NCBI RefSeq assembly: GCF_900104805.1
Contig: NZ_LT629751.1
Coordinates: forward strand, 4,176,501-4,240,500
Length of the DNA stretch: 64,000 bases
Reading direction: 5' to 3'
Origin: Pseudomonas oryzae
GTDB taxonomy: Bacteria; Pseudomonadota; Gammaproteobacteria; Pseudomonadales; Pseudomonadaceae
The translations under genes were made by a program, and so were the position numbers. Below the pieces are notes generated by a model. The model had not been told where the DNA came from. It ran no database searches and saw nothing but the letters and a program-made list of their open reading frames with translations. Of this stretch, positions 41,443 to 50,054 are shown piece after piece; positions within the stretch are counted from its first letter, which is position 1; each line of letters opens with the position of its first letter.

Positions 41443-41632
41443 GATCGCCCTGTTCGGCGTGTACCTGCCGAACCTGACCCTGCTGTTCCTGCTCACCCTG
41501 GCCGGCGGCTGGGTCATCGACCGCCTGGTCGCCTGGTGCGGGCTGTACCGCCACGCCTGGCACCCCACGCTGCTGCGGGTCAGCCTGTTCACCTGCCTGT
41601 ACGGCGCCCTGGTGCTGTACGTCTACCACTGA
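41432..41632 (+). CDS. DUF1656 small membrane protein (system 1)
   Basis: A 66-aa, two-helix inner-membrane protein related to AaeX. It has the family opening REIALFGVYLPNL, a central LVAWCGLYRHAWHPTLLR loop and a second helix (LFTCLYGALVLYVY). It is invariably found between FUSC and HlyD partners and is thought to help assemble the pump. The start overlaps the FUSC 3' end by 11 bp, which implies coupled translation. Confidence 0.9.
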   Translation: MPREIALFGVYLPNLTLLFLLTLAGGWVIDRLVAWCGLYRHAWHPTLLRVSLFTCLYGALVLYVYH

Positions 41633-41653
41633 GCCCCGCCCGAGAGCCCGGAA

Positions 41654-42547
41654 ATGCCCTGGAAGAGAGTCATCAGCGTCGTCTTCACCCTGCTGGTCTT
41701 CGCCGCCGCCGTGTGGCTGGTGCGCAGCATGTGGCTGCACTACATGGACGCGGCCTGGACCCGCGACGGCCGGGTGCGCGCCGAGGTGGTCAACATCGCC
41801 CCCGACGTCGCCGGCCTAGTGGTCGAGGTGGCGGTGCACGACAACCAGATGGTCAAGCAGGGCGACCTGCTGCTGCGCATCGACGCCGAGCACTACCGCG
41901 CCGCTGTGCGCGAGGCCGAGGCGCGGGTGGCGGCGCGCCGGGCCGAGCTGGCGATGCGCGAGGCCAACGCCGCGCGGCGCGCCGACATGGACGAGCGGGT
42001 GGTGTCGCGCGAGAGCCGCAGCGACGCCGACCACCTGGCCGCCGGCGCGCGCGCCAGCCTGCACCAGGCGCAGGCGCAGCTCGACGAGGCGCGCCTCGAC
42101 CTCGAACGCACCGAGGTGCGCGCGCCGGTGGACGGCTATGTCACCAACCTCAACCTGTTCGCCGGCGACTTCGCCAGCCGTGGCGAGCCGGCGCTGGCGC
42201 TGGTCGACGCCCGCTCGTTCTACGTCTACGGCTACTTCGAGGAGACCCGCCTGCCGCTGATCCGCGTCGGCGACCGCGCGCAGATGCGCCTGATGAGCGG
42301 CGAGGAGCTGAGCGGCCGGGTCGAGGGCATCGCCCGCGGCATCTACGACCGCGACAACCCGGAAAGCCGCGAGCTGACCGCCGACGTCAACCCGACCTTC
42401 AACTGGGTGCGTCTGGCCCAGCGCGTGCCGGTGCGCATCCGCCTCGACCCGCCGCCGGAGGGCGTGCTGCTCGCCGCCGGACTGACCTGCACGGTGATCA
42501 TCACCCCGCCGAGCGGCGAACCGCGCGCCGTGCCGCAGCGCTGGTAG
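41654..42547 (+). CDS. HlyD/EmrA-type membrane fusion protein (system 1)
   Basis: A 297-aa periplasmic adaptor (AaeA-like). One N-terminal membrane anchor (VISVVFTLLVFAAAVWLV) is followed by MDAAWTRDGRVRAEVVNIAPDVAGLV (lipoyl half), a short coiled coil, then LERTEVRAPVDGYVTNLNLFAGDF and a beta-barrel with YVYGYFEETRLPLI. It links the FUSC transporter to the outer-membrane channel. The ATG lies 21 bp after the DUF1656 stop. It closes the first pump operon. Confidence 0.93.
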   Translation: MPWKRVISVVFTLLVFAAAVWLVRSMWLHYMDAAWTRDGRVRAEVVNIAPDVAGLVVEVAVHDNQMVKQGDLLLRIDAEHYRAAVREAEARVAARRAELAMREANAARRADMDERVVSRESRSDADHLAAGARASLHQAQAQLDEARLDLERTEVRAPVDGYVTNLNLFAGDFASRGEPALALVDARSFYVYGYFEETRLPLIRVGDRAQMRLMSGEELSGRVEGIARGIYDRDNPESRELTADVNPTFNWVRLAQRVPVRIRLDPPPEGVLLAAGLTCTVIITPPSGEPRAVPQRW

Positions 42548-42576
42548 GGCGCGCACGGACGCCGGACGCGGCGCAG

Positions 42577-42604
42577 GGTGGACAACGGCGCAGCCTTGTC
42601 CACC
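42577..42604. repeat. GGTGGACAA hairpin between convergent efflux operons
   Basis: GGTGGACAA (42577-42585) and TTGTCCACC (42596-42604) form a perfect 9-bp stem with a 10-nt loop. The same element recurs at 57491, 60012 and 60196, and decayed at 57326. Here it sits in the 64-bp gap between two convergent operons and may act as a shared transcript end. Confidence 0.7.
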
Positions 42605-42611
42605 GGCTGTC

Positions 42612-44072
42612 TCAGTGCGTCGCCGGTTTCGGTTCTTCGCCCAAGCTGCCGCGCGCGCTTTCCCAGCCACCGCCGAGGGCGAGGAACAGGCCCACCTCGT
42701 CCTGGCTCAGCCGCGCCTGCGCCGCCGCCAGGGCGGCCTCGGCCTCGGCCAGGGTACGCTCGGCGTCCAGGCTGTCGAGATAGGCCAGGCGGCCCTCCTG
42801 GTACAGCCGACGGTTGTACGCGGCAGCGTCGCGCGCGGCGTCGCGGGCCTGGCGCAGCGCCTGGCGGCGCTGCAGGTCGTGGGCGTAGTGGCTGAGCGCG
42901 GTCTGCGTCTCGCGCAGGGCGCCGAGCACCACGCCGTCGAAGCGCGCCAGGGCGGCGCCGGCGCCGGCCTCGCTGGCGCGGATGCGCGCGCGGTCGACCT
43001 CGGTGGGGATGTGCCAGGCAATGTGCGGGCCGAGGTTCCAGAAGCGGGTGATCGGGTCGCCGATGTGGTCGAGCATGCCGGTGTAGCCGAGGCCCGCGCC
43101 CAGGCTGATCTCGGGATACAGCATCGCGGTGGCCACGCCGATCCGCGCGGTGGCGGCGGCCAGCTCGCGCTCGGCGGCGCGCACGTCCGGGCGGCGCAGC
43201 AGCAGCGCGGCGCCGTCGCCCACCGGCAGCGCCCCGGCCAATTGCGGCGCGTGCGCGCACTCGGCCACGCCGGCCGGCAGGTCGCCGGGGGTGCGTCCGA
43301 GCAGGGCGGCCAGGGTGTACAACGCGGTGGCCTGCTGCGCCGCGAACGGCGGCAGTTCGGCGCGTAGCGCCTCGGCCTGCGCCTGGGCGCGGGCCACGTC
43401 GACCGCGTTGCCGCGCCCGCCGGCGAGCAGGCGCTGTGCCACCTCCAGCTGGCGCTGCTGGATGTCCAGCGACCGGCGGGCGATCGCCAGCTCCTCGCGG
43501 GCATGGCAGGCGCTCAGGTAGTTGCCGACCACCAGGGCGACCACGCTGATCCGCGCAGCGTCCAGCGCCGCCTGGCTGGCCTGGGTGCCGGCGGCGGCGG
43601 CCTCGGTGGCGCGCGCGAGCCTGCCGAACAGGTCGAGCTGGTAGCCGACCGCCAGGCCGACATGGCCGAGGTCCATCACCGGGATCTGCTCGGTCTCGCC
43701 CAGGCCCTCGCTGGAGATCTGCCCGCGGCCGACCGAGGCCTCGCCGCCGACTTCCACTTCCTGGGCGTGATGGGCCATCTGGTACTGCTCGTAGGCGCGG
43801 CGCAGGTTGTGCCAGGCCAGGCGCACCTCGCTGTTCTTGGCCAGCGCCTCCTTGACCAGCGCGTCGAGCTGCGGGTCGCGGTACAGCTGCCACCAGTCGG
43901 CGGGCAGTTCGGCCTGGCTGACCCGGGCGTTGCCGGCCAGGTCGAAGGGCGCCTCGGCCTGCGGCAAGCGGATCGCCGCCTCGTCGGGCACCCGGTAGTC
44001 CGGGCCGACCGGGGCGCAGGCGGCCAGCGCCAGGCTCAGGGCGGCGACGGCGAAACGGATGGGCACACTCAT
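42612..44072 (-). CDS. NodT-type outer-membrane efflux lipoprotein (system 2)
   Basis: A 486-aa TolC/NodT-like outer-membrane channel with lipobox ALSLALAAC (Cys at 19) and typical motifs CAPVGPDYRVPDEAA, WWQLYRDPQLDALVKEALAKNSE, YQLDLFGRL, LLLRRPDVRAAERELAAATARIGVATAMLYPEI. It is the last gene of the second pump operon, overlapping the adaptor stop by ATGA. In system 1 the channel gene comes first, so the two operons are not simple duplicates. Confidence 0.93.
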   Translation of the reverse strand: MSVPIRFAVAALSLALAACAPVGPDYRVPDEAAIRLPQAEAPFDLAGNARVSQAELPADWWQLYRDPQLDALVKEALAKNSEVRLAWHNLRRAYEQYQMAHHAQEVEVGGEASVGRGQISSEGLGETEQIPVMDLGHVGLAVGYQLDLFGRLARATEAAAAGTQASQAALDAARISVVALVVGNYLSACHAREELAIARRSLDIQQRQLEVAQRLLAGGRGNAVDVARAQAQAEALRAELPPFAAQQATALYTLAALLGRTPGDLPAGVAECAHAPQLAGALPVGDGAALLLRRPDVRAAERELAAATARIGVATAMLYPEISLGAGLGYTGMLDHIGDPITRFWNLGPHIAWHIPTEVDRARIRASEAGAGAALARFDGVVLGALRETQTALSHYAHDLQRRQALRQARDAARDAAAYNRRLYQEGRLAYLDSLDAERTLAEAEAALAAAQARLSQDEVGLFLALGGGWESARGSLGEEPKPATH

Positions 44073-44977
44073 GGCGCGGCCTGCCGGGCAGCGACCGGCT
44101 GCGGCGCGGTCGGCCACGGCTGCACGCTGAGGGTGGCGGTGCGGCCGACCACCAGGCGGATGTCTTGCGGGGTGCTGTCGATGCTCACCCGCACCGGGAT
44201 GCGCTGCGCCAGGCGCACCCAGTTGAAGCTCGGGTCGATGTCCGGCAGCAGGCTCTCGCCGCGGTTGCGGTCGCGGTCCTCGATGCCGGCGGCGATGCTC
44301 TGCACGTGGCCGCGCAGGTGCTCCGCCTCGCCCATCAGGACGATGTCCACCGGCTGACCGATGGCGATGGCGTGCAGCTTGGTCTCCTCGAAGTAGCCCT
44401 CCACGCGCAGCGAGCCGGTGTCGACGATCGACAGCACCGGCGTGCCGGTCTTCACGTAGTCGCCGACGCGCACGGTGCGGTCACCGATGTAGCCGTCCAC
44501 CGGGCTGAGCACGCGGGTGCGCTCGAGGTCGAGCCGCGCGCTGCCGAGCGCCGCCTCGGCGGTGGCCAGCGCGGCCTCGCTGCGCTGCACCAGGGTGTCG
44601 CCTTCCTCGACCGTCTCGGCGGCGATCAGGTCCCTGAGCACGCGGTTGCGCTGGGCCTCGCGGCGCGCCTGCGCGAGCTGGGCGCGGCGTTCGCGCACCC
44701 GCGCCGCGGCCTTCTGCACCGCCAGCTCGAAGCGCGCGCGGTCGATGACGAACAGTGGCTGGCCGCGGCTGACCCGCTGGTTGTCGCGCACCAGGAGTTC
44801 GCTGACCAGCCCGGAGACGTCGGGGGCGACCTGGATGACGTCGGCGTGCACGCGGCCGTCGCGGGTCCACGGCGCCTGCATGTAGTAGTCCCACAGGTGC
44901 AGGCTGACGAGGCCGGCGGCGGCCACGGCGACCAGGGTCAGCAGCACGGAGCCAAGGGAGGGTAGCCAGTTCTTCAC
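44069..44977 (-). CDS. HlyD/EmrA-type membrane fusion protein (system 2)
   Basis: A 302-aa adaptor, paralogous to that of system 1. It has the N-terminal anchor (VLLTLVAVAAAGLVSLHLW), YYMQAPWTRDGRVHADVIQVAPDVSGLV, a coiled coil rich in Arg/Ala/Glu, LERTRVLSPVDGYIGDRTVRVGDYV and the beta-barrel VEGYFEETKLHAIAIG. It starts at a GTG whose GTGA overlaps the DUF1656 stop, and its stop overlaps the channel gene. Confidence 0.93.
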   Translation of the reverse strand: MKNWLPSLGSVLLTLVAVAAAGLVSLHLWDYYMQAPWTRDGRVHADVIQVAPDVSGLVSELLVRDNQRVSRGQPLFVIDRARFELAVQKAAARVRERRAQLAQARREAQRNRVLRDLIAAETVEEGDTLVQRSEAALATAEAALGSARLDLERTRVLSPVDGYIGDRTVRVGDYVKTGTPVLSIVDTGSLRVEGYFEETKLHAIAIGQPVDIVLMGEAEHLRGHVQSIAAGIEDRDRNRGESLLPDIDPSFNWVRLAQRIPVRVSIDSTPQDIRLVVGRTATLSVQPWPTAPQPVAARQAAP

Positions 44978-45183
44978 GATCGGATTCCCGGGGCGAGGGT
45001 GAACAGGGCGCCCAGTACCAGCACGTACAGGGCGAGGTTGAACAGCGGCGGGTGCCAGACCCAGCGGTAGACGCCGAGGCGCGCGAGCAGCGCGCGCAGA
45101 AGGCTCTTCACCGCGTAGGCGGCCAGCAGCAGGAGCAGCAGGCTCGGCACGAACACGCCGTAGAGGTCGAAATGGCCGCTCAT
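44974..45183 (-). CDS. DUF1656 small membrane protein (system 2)
   Basis: A 69-aa two-helix membrane protein with SGHFDLYGVFVPSLLLLLLAAY, a RLGVYRWVWHPPLFN loop and a second helix ending TLAPGIRS. It is the system-2 counterpart of the 66-aa protein at 41432. ATGA overlap with the FUSC stop and GTGA overlap with the adaptor start tie it into the operon. Confidence 0.9.
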   Translation of the reverse strand: MSGHFDLYGVFVPSLLLLLLAAYAVKSLLRALLARLGVYRWVWHPPLFNLALYVLVLGALFTLAPGIRS

Positions 45184-47207
45184 GCGGGGGCTCCGGCGAG
45201 GTCGGGGACGGGGCGCGCGGCGGCCGGCGCGGGATACAGCGCCAGCTGCAGGCCGGCCAATGCCGCGGCGGCCTTGTGCGCCGGTGCGCCGGGCAGCGCG
45301 AGCAGCGCCGCCAGGCTGGCCTCCAGCTGCCCGGCCAGGACGTCCGGCAGCGCCAGCTGGCGGCCCGCGGCGGCGCAGGCGGCGAAGTAGCCGTGCAGCG
45401 CGGCGAGCACCGGCTCGACCTGGCGCCGGCTGGCCGCCGGCAGGCTGCGCTGCAGGTCGAGCAGGCGGAAGCACACGCGCAGGTCGCGGGTGAGGTCGGC
45501 CAGCGCCAGACCGGGCGCGCCGATCTGGCCGAGGCGCGGCAGCAGCTGGCTGGCGCGGTCGATCGTCCGCGCGGCGACCCGGTCCGGGTCCTCGGCCCGC
45601 GCGCCGCGCGCCAGTTCGCCCAGATCGCGCCAGGTGGCGCGGGCCAGGCGCCGCGCCGCCCACTCGGCGCCGAACGGCTTGCTCAGCCGCGCCCAGACCA
45701 GGGCGAACAACAGGCCGAGCACGTTGGACAGGGCGACGTCGGCGAACAGCGGGAAGTTGGCACGGTAGCTGTCCTGCAGGGTCAGGCTGGAGATGGTCTG
45801 CACGGCGAACAGCATCACCGCCATGTTGAACTGCGGCCGCCCGGTGAGGGTGCCGGCGAGCAGCAGCGGCACCGCCAGGGCGATCGCCAGCATGGCGAAG
45901 TCGTGGACGAAGGGCAGCACGCCGAACAGATAGAGGCCGGCGGCGGCGGTGGCGATCAGCGTCCACAGCAGGAAGGTGCGGATGAACGGCGCCGGGTCGT
46001 CCTGGCCAGCGAAGAAGCAGCCGACCACCGCGACCATGAAGATGCCGCTGAAGCCGTAGTCCCAGCCGACGGCGATCCACAGCAGGCAGGCGACGAACAC
46101 CGACAGGCCCACCGAGGCGGCGGAGAAGGCCAGCAGGCCATAGTCGAAGTGCTGCGGCGCGCCGACCAGCTGGCGCACCTTGTAGCGCAGCGTCTGCGTC
46201 GGCCCCGGATGATCGGCGAAGCTGGCGCGCAGGTGCAGGCAGTCCTGCCACAGGTCGAGCAGCTGGCGCAGCTGACGCATCGCGCCGGCGATCAGCAGGG
46301 CCTGCGCCGGCGGACGGTCGTCCAGCCAGGTTTCCAGGCGCGTGCTGCGCTCGCGCAGCTGGCGCGCGCCGTCGGCGTCGCCGTGCTGCAGCCAGGCGTT
46401 CAGGCGTTCGAGCAGCTCGGCGAGTTCCGCCGGCAAGCGGCCGGACAGCGCCTGCAGGCGGCGCAGCGGGTCGAGCAGCGCGTCGACCTGCGGCGGCAGC
46501 ATGGCCAGGCGCGCGCGGAACTGGCGGGCGTGGCGCGCCGGCAGGTGGCTGGCGCTGTCGTAGGACAGCTGCACGATCAGGCCGTCCAGCGCCATCACGT
46601 CGGCGAGCAGCCGCTGCAGGGCGCGCGGCGCGGCGCCGGCGGGGGCGTCGAGGGCGAGGCCCCGGGCGATCCAGCGCCGCGCGTCGCCGAGCAGGGCGTC
46701 CATGCGCGCGCCGAGCACCGGGGCGATGCGGCTGGGCAGCAGCACGGCGTTGACCAGCGCGGCGCAGGTGATGCCGAGCAGGATCTCCTCGCTGCGCGCC
46801 AGCGCCACGGCGAAGATGGTCTGCGGATGCTCGACCTGGCCCATGGCGATCAGCGGCACGCTGTAGGCCGCCAGCATGAAGATGTAGCTGCGCGGCGTGC
46901 GGTCGAGCAGGGAGAGGAACAGCAGCGTGCCGACCCACAGCGCCACCGCCAGGCTGAGCAGCACCGGCTGGTGCACCAGAGGCGGCAGCATGGCCACCGC
47001 GGCGGCGGCGCCGAGCAGGGTGCCGAGGGCGCGGAACAGCGCCTTGGAGCGCGTCGCCCCGGACAGCGGATGGGACACAACGTACACCGAGGCCATGGCC
47101 CAGTAGGGGTTGTCGAGGGGCAGCGCGAGGGCGATGTACAGGGCCAGCAGGGCGGCCAGCAGGGCCTTGGCCGAATACAGCCATTCGCGCCAGCTAGGTA
47201 GGTTCAT
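45180..47207 (-). CDS. FUSC family inner-membrane transporter (system 2)
   Basis: A 675-aa FUSC exporter. N-terminal membrane block (about residues 8-160: YSAKALLAALLALYIALALPLDNPYWAMASVYVV, SHPLSGATRSKALFRALGTLLGA), a soluble helical domain, then a second membrane block from about residue 340 (SVFVACLLWIAVGWDYGFSGIFMVAVVG). It heads the operon FUSC-DUF1656-HlyD-OMF. The start at 47207 (MNLPSWREWLYSAKALLAA) is chosen over an upstream ATG because the family begins this way. A divergent AraC-type gene is its likely regulator. Confidence 0.92.
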   Translation of the reverse strand: MNLPSWREWLYSAKALLAALLALYIALALPLDNPYWAMASVYVVSHPLSGATRSKALFRALGTLLGAAAAVAMLPPLVHQPVLLSLAVALWVGTLLFLSLLDRTPRSYIFMLAAYSVPLIAMGQVEHPQTIFAVALARSEEILLGITCAALVNAVLLPSRIAPVLGARMDALLGDARRWIARGLALDAPAGAAPRALQRLLADVMALDGLIVQLSYDSASHLPARHARQFRARLAMLPPQVDALLDPLRRLQALSGRLPAELAELLERLNAWLQHGDADGARQLRERSTRLETWLDDRPPAQALLIAGAMRQLRQLLDLWQDCLHLRASFADHPGPTQTLRYKVRQLVGAPQHFDYGLLAFSAASVGLSVFVACLLWIAVGWDYGFSGIFMVAVVGCFFAGQDDPAPFIRTFLLWTLIATAAAGLYLFGVLPFVHDFAMLAIALAVPLLLAGTLTGRPQFNMAVMLFAVQTISSLTLQDSYRANFPLFADVALSNVLGLLFALVWARLSKPFGAEWAARRLARATWRDLGELARGARAEDPDRVAARTIDRASQLLPRLGQIGAPGLALADLTRDLRVCFRLLDLQRSLPAASRRQVEPVLAALHGYFAACAAAGRQLALPDVLAGQLEASLAALLALPGAPAHKAAAALAGLQLALYPAPAAARPVPDLAGAPA

Positions 47208-47350
47208 GGGCGGGTGGAACTCGACGGACGACGACGGAAAACGCAAACGCGGGGATGCTGCATGCTGCTATTAAAGCGGAGCGCGGTTGCACAAACGGCA
47301 CGATGAACAGGACAATCCGCGCGGATTCACCCGGTCGGCGAGAGGCCCCG

Positions 47351-48262
47351 ATGAAAGGCAAGCGCATCCCCAACTACGCCCTCTACGGCGAGACGGCCAG
47401 TCCGCTGTGGCACGACCTGCTGCACGTCGAGTGGATCCACGAGCGCAGCCTGCTGTACCGCGGCGAGATCGAGCCGCACCGCCACGACGCCCTGGTGCAG
47501 TTTCTCTATGTGCGCTGCGGCTCCGGCACCCTCAGCGTCGAGCACCGCCGCTTGGCGATAGTCGCGCCCTGCCTGATCCTGCTGCCGTGCGGCGTGGTGC
47601 ACGCCTTCAGCCACAGCCTGGATACCGACGGCCTGGTGATCACCGCCGCGCACCGCCCGCTGGAGTCGATGGCGCGCATCGCCTCGGCCGAGCTGGCCGC
47701 CCTGCTGCAGCGTCCGGCGCTGATCCCGCTGCCCTGGCCGGCCGACGGCGGCGAGCCGCTGTGGCCGCTGCTGCAGCTGCTCGAACAGGAGGCCGGCAGC
47801 GAGGCGCCGGGGCACACGGCCGCCGGCCTCGCCCTGTTGGTCACCCTGCTGGTGCACATCTCGCGCCTGGCCCAGCCGCAGCCGGGCAGCCTGCCGCCGG
47901 CCGGTCGCGGGCGGCGCGCCGCGCTGCTCGCCCAGTTCCGCGAGCTGGTCAACCGCCAGTTCCGCCAGCACTGGCCGCTGGAGCTGTACGCCAGCCATCT
48001 CGGCATCAGCGTCGCCCAGCTCGGCCGCATCTGCCGCGAGGAGGTCGGCGAGTCGGCGATGAACCTGGTCAACGCGCGGCTGATGCGCGAGGCGCAGCGC
48101 CAGCTCGCCTACTCGGAGCTGGAGGTCAAGCAGATCGCCCACGACCTCGGCTTCCGCGACACCTCCTACTTCAGCCGCTACTTCCGCAAGCAGGCCGGCA
48201 TCCAGCCCGGCGCCTTCCGCGAGGCGTTCCGCAAGGCCGAGCCGGCCGCGCGCCCGGGCTGA
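47351..48262 (+). CDS. AraC family transcriptional regulator (PobR-like)
   Basis: A 303-aa regulator with an N-terminal cupin-like effector domain (HRHDALVQFLYVRCGSGTLSVEH, LPCGVVHAFSHS) and a C-terminal double HTH (LELYASHLGISVAQLGRICRE; IAHDLGFRDTSYFSRYFRKQAGIQPGAF). This layout is typical of PobR-like activators that sense aromatic acids such as 4-hydroxybenzoate. It is divergent from the second efflux operon across 143 bp, so that operon is its expected target. The ATG at 47351 has GAGAGG upstream. Confidence 0.9.
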   Translation: MKGKRIPNYALYGETASPLWHDLLHVEWIHERSLLYRGEIEPHRHDALVQFLYVRCGSGTLSVEHRRLAIVAPCLILLPCGVVHAFSHSLDTDGLVITAAHRPLESMARIASAELAALLQRPALIPLPWPADGGEPLWPLLQLLEQEAGSEAPGHTAAGLALLVTLLVHISRLAQPQPGSLPPAGRGRRAALLAQFRELVNRQFRQHWPLELYASHLGISVAQLGRICREEVGESAMNLVNARLMREAQRQLAYSELEVKQIAHDLGFRDTSYFSRYFRKQAGIQPGAFREAFRKAEPAARPG

Positions 48263-48413
48263 AGGCGCCGCGGATTATTGCCGGATCAGGAACAAGTCCC
48301 TGTATGCATTGGCGGTGTAACCGCCCCGGCGCACTTCCTAGAATGCGCCGGCCTTCCAGGCAAAGGCACTGACGGAGCGGCGTGCCGTTCCTTGGTTGCG
48401 TGCTGTGCAAGAA

Positions 48414-48443
48414 CTTCGGCAGTCCCCCGCGGGGCTGCCGAAG
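48414..48443 (+). promoter_or_regulatory. Hairpin in the leader of the DUF2790 gene
   Basis: CTTCGGCAG (48414-48422) pairs with CTGCCGAAG (48435-48443), with an inner CCCC/GGGG extension. It lies 38 nt before the ATG. It may be an attenuator or the end of an upstream short RNA; there is no T-run. Confidence 0.5.
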
Positions 48444-48481
48444 CCTCTCCGATGCGGTAACTCTCTACAGGTAACGACGAA

Positions 48482-48745
48482 ATGAAAGCGTGGACCTTGC
48501 TGGCTCTGGCCGGGGTTTCGTGCATGGCGCTGGCCGGCGAACCGCCGGCGGCGGGTGATCGGCAAGCGGCGAAAGTCGAACGTTATGAATACGGCATGGA
48601 GCTGGATGTGGCGCGCGTCATCCAGCCGGCCGAGGTGCCCAGCAGCTGCGGCGTGGAGCCGGTGCGGATGGTCTACGAGGACCACCAGGGCCAGCGCCAC
48701 ACCCTGGAGTACCTGGTGGTGGGCAGCGGCTGCAGCGGCGGTTGA
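48482..48745 (+). CDS. DUF2790 family small exported protein
   Basis: An 87-aa protein with a signal peptide (MKAWTLLALAGVSCMALAG) and the DUF2790 pattern YEYGMELDVARVIQP, a Cys in SSCGVEPVRMVYEDHQG and HTLEYLVVGSGC. The two conserved cysteines probably form a disulfide in the periplasm. The family is mostly Pseudomonas-specific and of unknown function; several members respond to metals or stress. It stands alone, with a hairpin in the leader and a strong terminator behind. Confidence 0.87.
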   Translation: MKAWTLLALAGVSCMALAGEPPAAGDRQAAKVERYEYGMELDVARVIQPAEVPSSCGVEPVRMVYEDHQGQRHTLEYLVVGSGCSGG

Positions 48746-48777
48746 CGGTCGGGGGACGTCAGCTCCCGTCCCCCGTG

Positions 48778-48808
48778 GCGCAGGGCAGGGATGCCCTGCG
48801 CGTTTTAT
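48778..48808 (+). terminator. Terminator of the DUF2790 gene
   Basis: GCGCAGGGCA-GGGA-TGCCCTGCGC followed by GTTTTATT. A perfect 10-bp stem 32 nt after the stop. Confidence 0.85.
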
Positions 48809-48951
48809 TGTCGGCTGCTCGGCAGGGCAAGCGCGTGAATGGCTGCCGAGCCTGCTCGGTCCGTTGTAGGGGCGGAAAATGGCGCGATGCCGAGTGAGCA
48901 GGCTGAGGGTTCTTCCCGAAGTTGCCGCTATGGATGTCGCGGCAACTCTCC

Positions 48952-49350
48952 TCAATTCACTTGGGCGATCCAGTCGTTGAGGTTGTAGTAGTTGCTGATG
49001 CGCGCCACCTTGCCGTCGCGGATCTCGAAGAAGGCGCCGGCCGGCAGCACGTAGGTCTGGCCGTTGGCCGGCGGCAGGCCCTCGTCGTCGGCCAGGTACT
49101 CGCCGTGCACCACGAATTCGGCGGCGCCGCGCGTGCCGTCGGCGCTGGTCATGATCACGATGTCGGTCAGGCGCTCGCGGTAGCAGCGGTTCATCTTGGC
49201 CATGAACGCGGCGAACACGGCCTTGCCGACCTGGCGCTCGCCCTGGTTGATGTCGTGCACCACGTCGTCGGTGAGCAGGTCGAGGAAGGCGGGCATGTCG
49301 CCTGCGTTGAAGGCGGCGTAGTAGGCCTGGAGTACGTCGGCTGCGCGCAT
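48952..49350 (-). CDS. NTF2-like / ketosteroid-isomerase-related protein
   Basis: A 132-aa cone-shaped NTF2-fold protein: MRAADVLQAYYAAFNAGDMPAFLDLLTDDVVHDINQG is the usual SnoaL/KSI opening, and the sheet continues through GAAEFVVHGEYLADD, AGAFFEIRDGKVARISNYYNL. Related proteins are small isomerases, hydrolases or dimerisation modules; no substrate can be assigned. The ATG at 49350 has AGGAG seven bases upstream; a TTG two codons earlier is less likely. It is divergent from the GNAT-nitrilase pair, with which it may share a pathway. Confidence 0.85.
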   Translation of the reverse strand: MRAADVLQAYYAAFNAGDMPAFLDLLTDDVVHDINQGERQVGKAVFAAFMAKMNRCYRERLTDIVIMTSADGTRGAAEFVVHGEYLADDEGLPPANGQTYVLPAGAFFEIRDGKVARISNYYNLNDWIAQVN

Positions 49351-49463
49351 GGGCAATCTCCTGTCGCGAATCGGGCTGAGCCGGGGATGCCGGCATGATA
49401 GGGTTTCCCCCGGAGTCCGACATAGCCAACCACGCCATCTTCTATCGACAGAACGCCCCCGCC

Positions 49464-50054
49464 ATGGAAATCCGCCTGCTTCAGGGCGCGGCCATCGCCT
49501 CGCACATCGAGGACCTGGCGCGCCTGCGCATCACCGTGTTCCGCGAGTTCCCCTACCTCTACGACGGCAGCCCGGCCTACGAGGCCGAGTACCTGGCCAC
49601 CTACGCCAACGCGGCGGACAGCCTGTGCGTGCTGGTGCTCGACGGCGGGCGGGTGGTCGGCGCCTCCACCGCGCTGCCGCTGGCCGACGAGACCGAGGAG
49701 TTCCGCCGGCCGTTCGTCGCCGCCGGGCGGGACTGCGCGCGGGTGTTCTACTTCGGCGAGTCGCTGCTGCTGCCGGAATACCGCAACCGCGGCCTCGGCG
49801 TGCGCTTCTTCGCCGAGCGCGAGGCCCATGCGCGGCGCCTGGGGCGCTTCGACTGCTGCGCCTTCTGCGCGGTGCAGCGCCCGGCCGAGCATCCGCGCCG
49901 CCCGGCCGACTACCAGCCGCTCGACGCCTTCTGGCAGCGCCGCGGCTTCCGTCACCATCCCGAGCTGCGCACCGAATACCACTGGCAGGATCTCGACGAG
50001 GACGCCGAGTCGGCCAAGCCGATGTCCTTCTGGCTCAAGGAGCTCACCCCATGA
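49464..50054 (+). CDS. GNAT family N-acetyltransferase
   Basis: A 196-aa acetyltransferase-like protein. The fold is seen in RLRITVFREFPYLYDG, SLCVLVLDGGRVVGASTALPLA, VFYFGESLLLPEYRNRGLGVRFFAEREAHAR (acetyl-CoA P-loop RNRGLG) and LDAFWQRRGFRHHPEL. The acceptor is unknown. Its stop overlaps the start of the nitrilase gene in ATGA, so the two products are made together and probably act on the same small molecule. The start at 49464 (MEIRLLQG) has no strong ribosome site. Confidence 0.87.
   Translation: MEIRLLQGAAIASHIEDLARLRITVFREFPYLYDGSPAYEAEYLATYANAADSLCVLVLDGGRVVGASTALPLADETEEFRRPFVAAGRDCARVFYFGESLLLPEYRNRGLGVRFFAEREAHARRLGRFDCCAFCAVQRPAEHPRRPADYQPLDAFWQRRGFRHHPELRTEYHWQDLDEDAESAKPMSFWLKELTP

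Noticed and set aside
38944..41592. Minus-strand open frame of 882 codons opposite the first FUSC gene
   Set aside because: Antisense shadow; composition is Gln/Arg/Gly-rich and family motifs are all on the plus strand.
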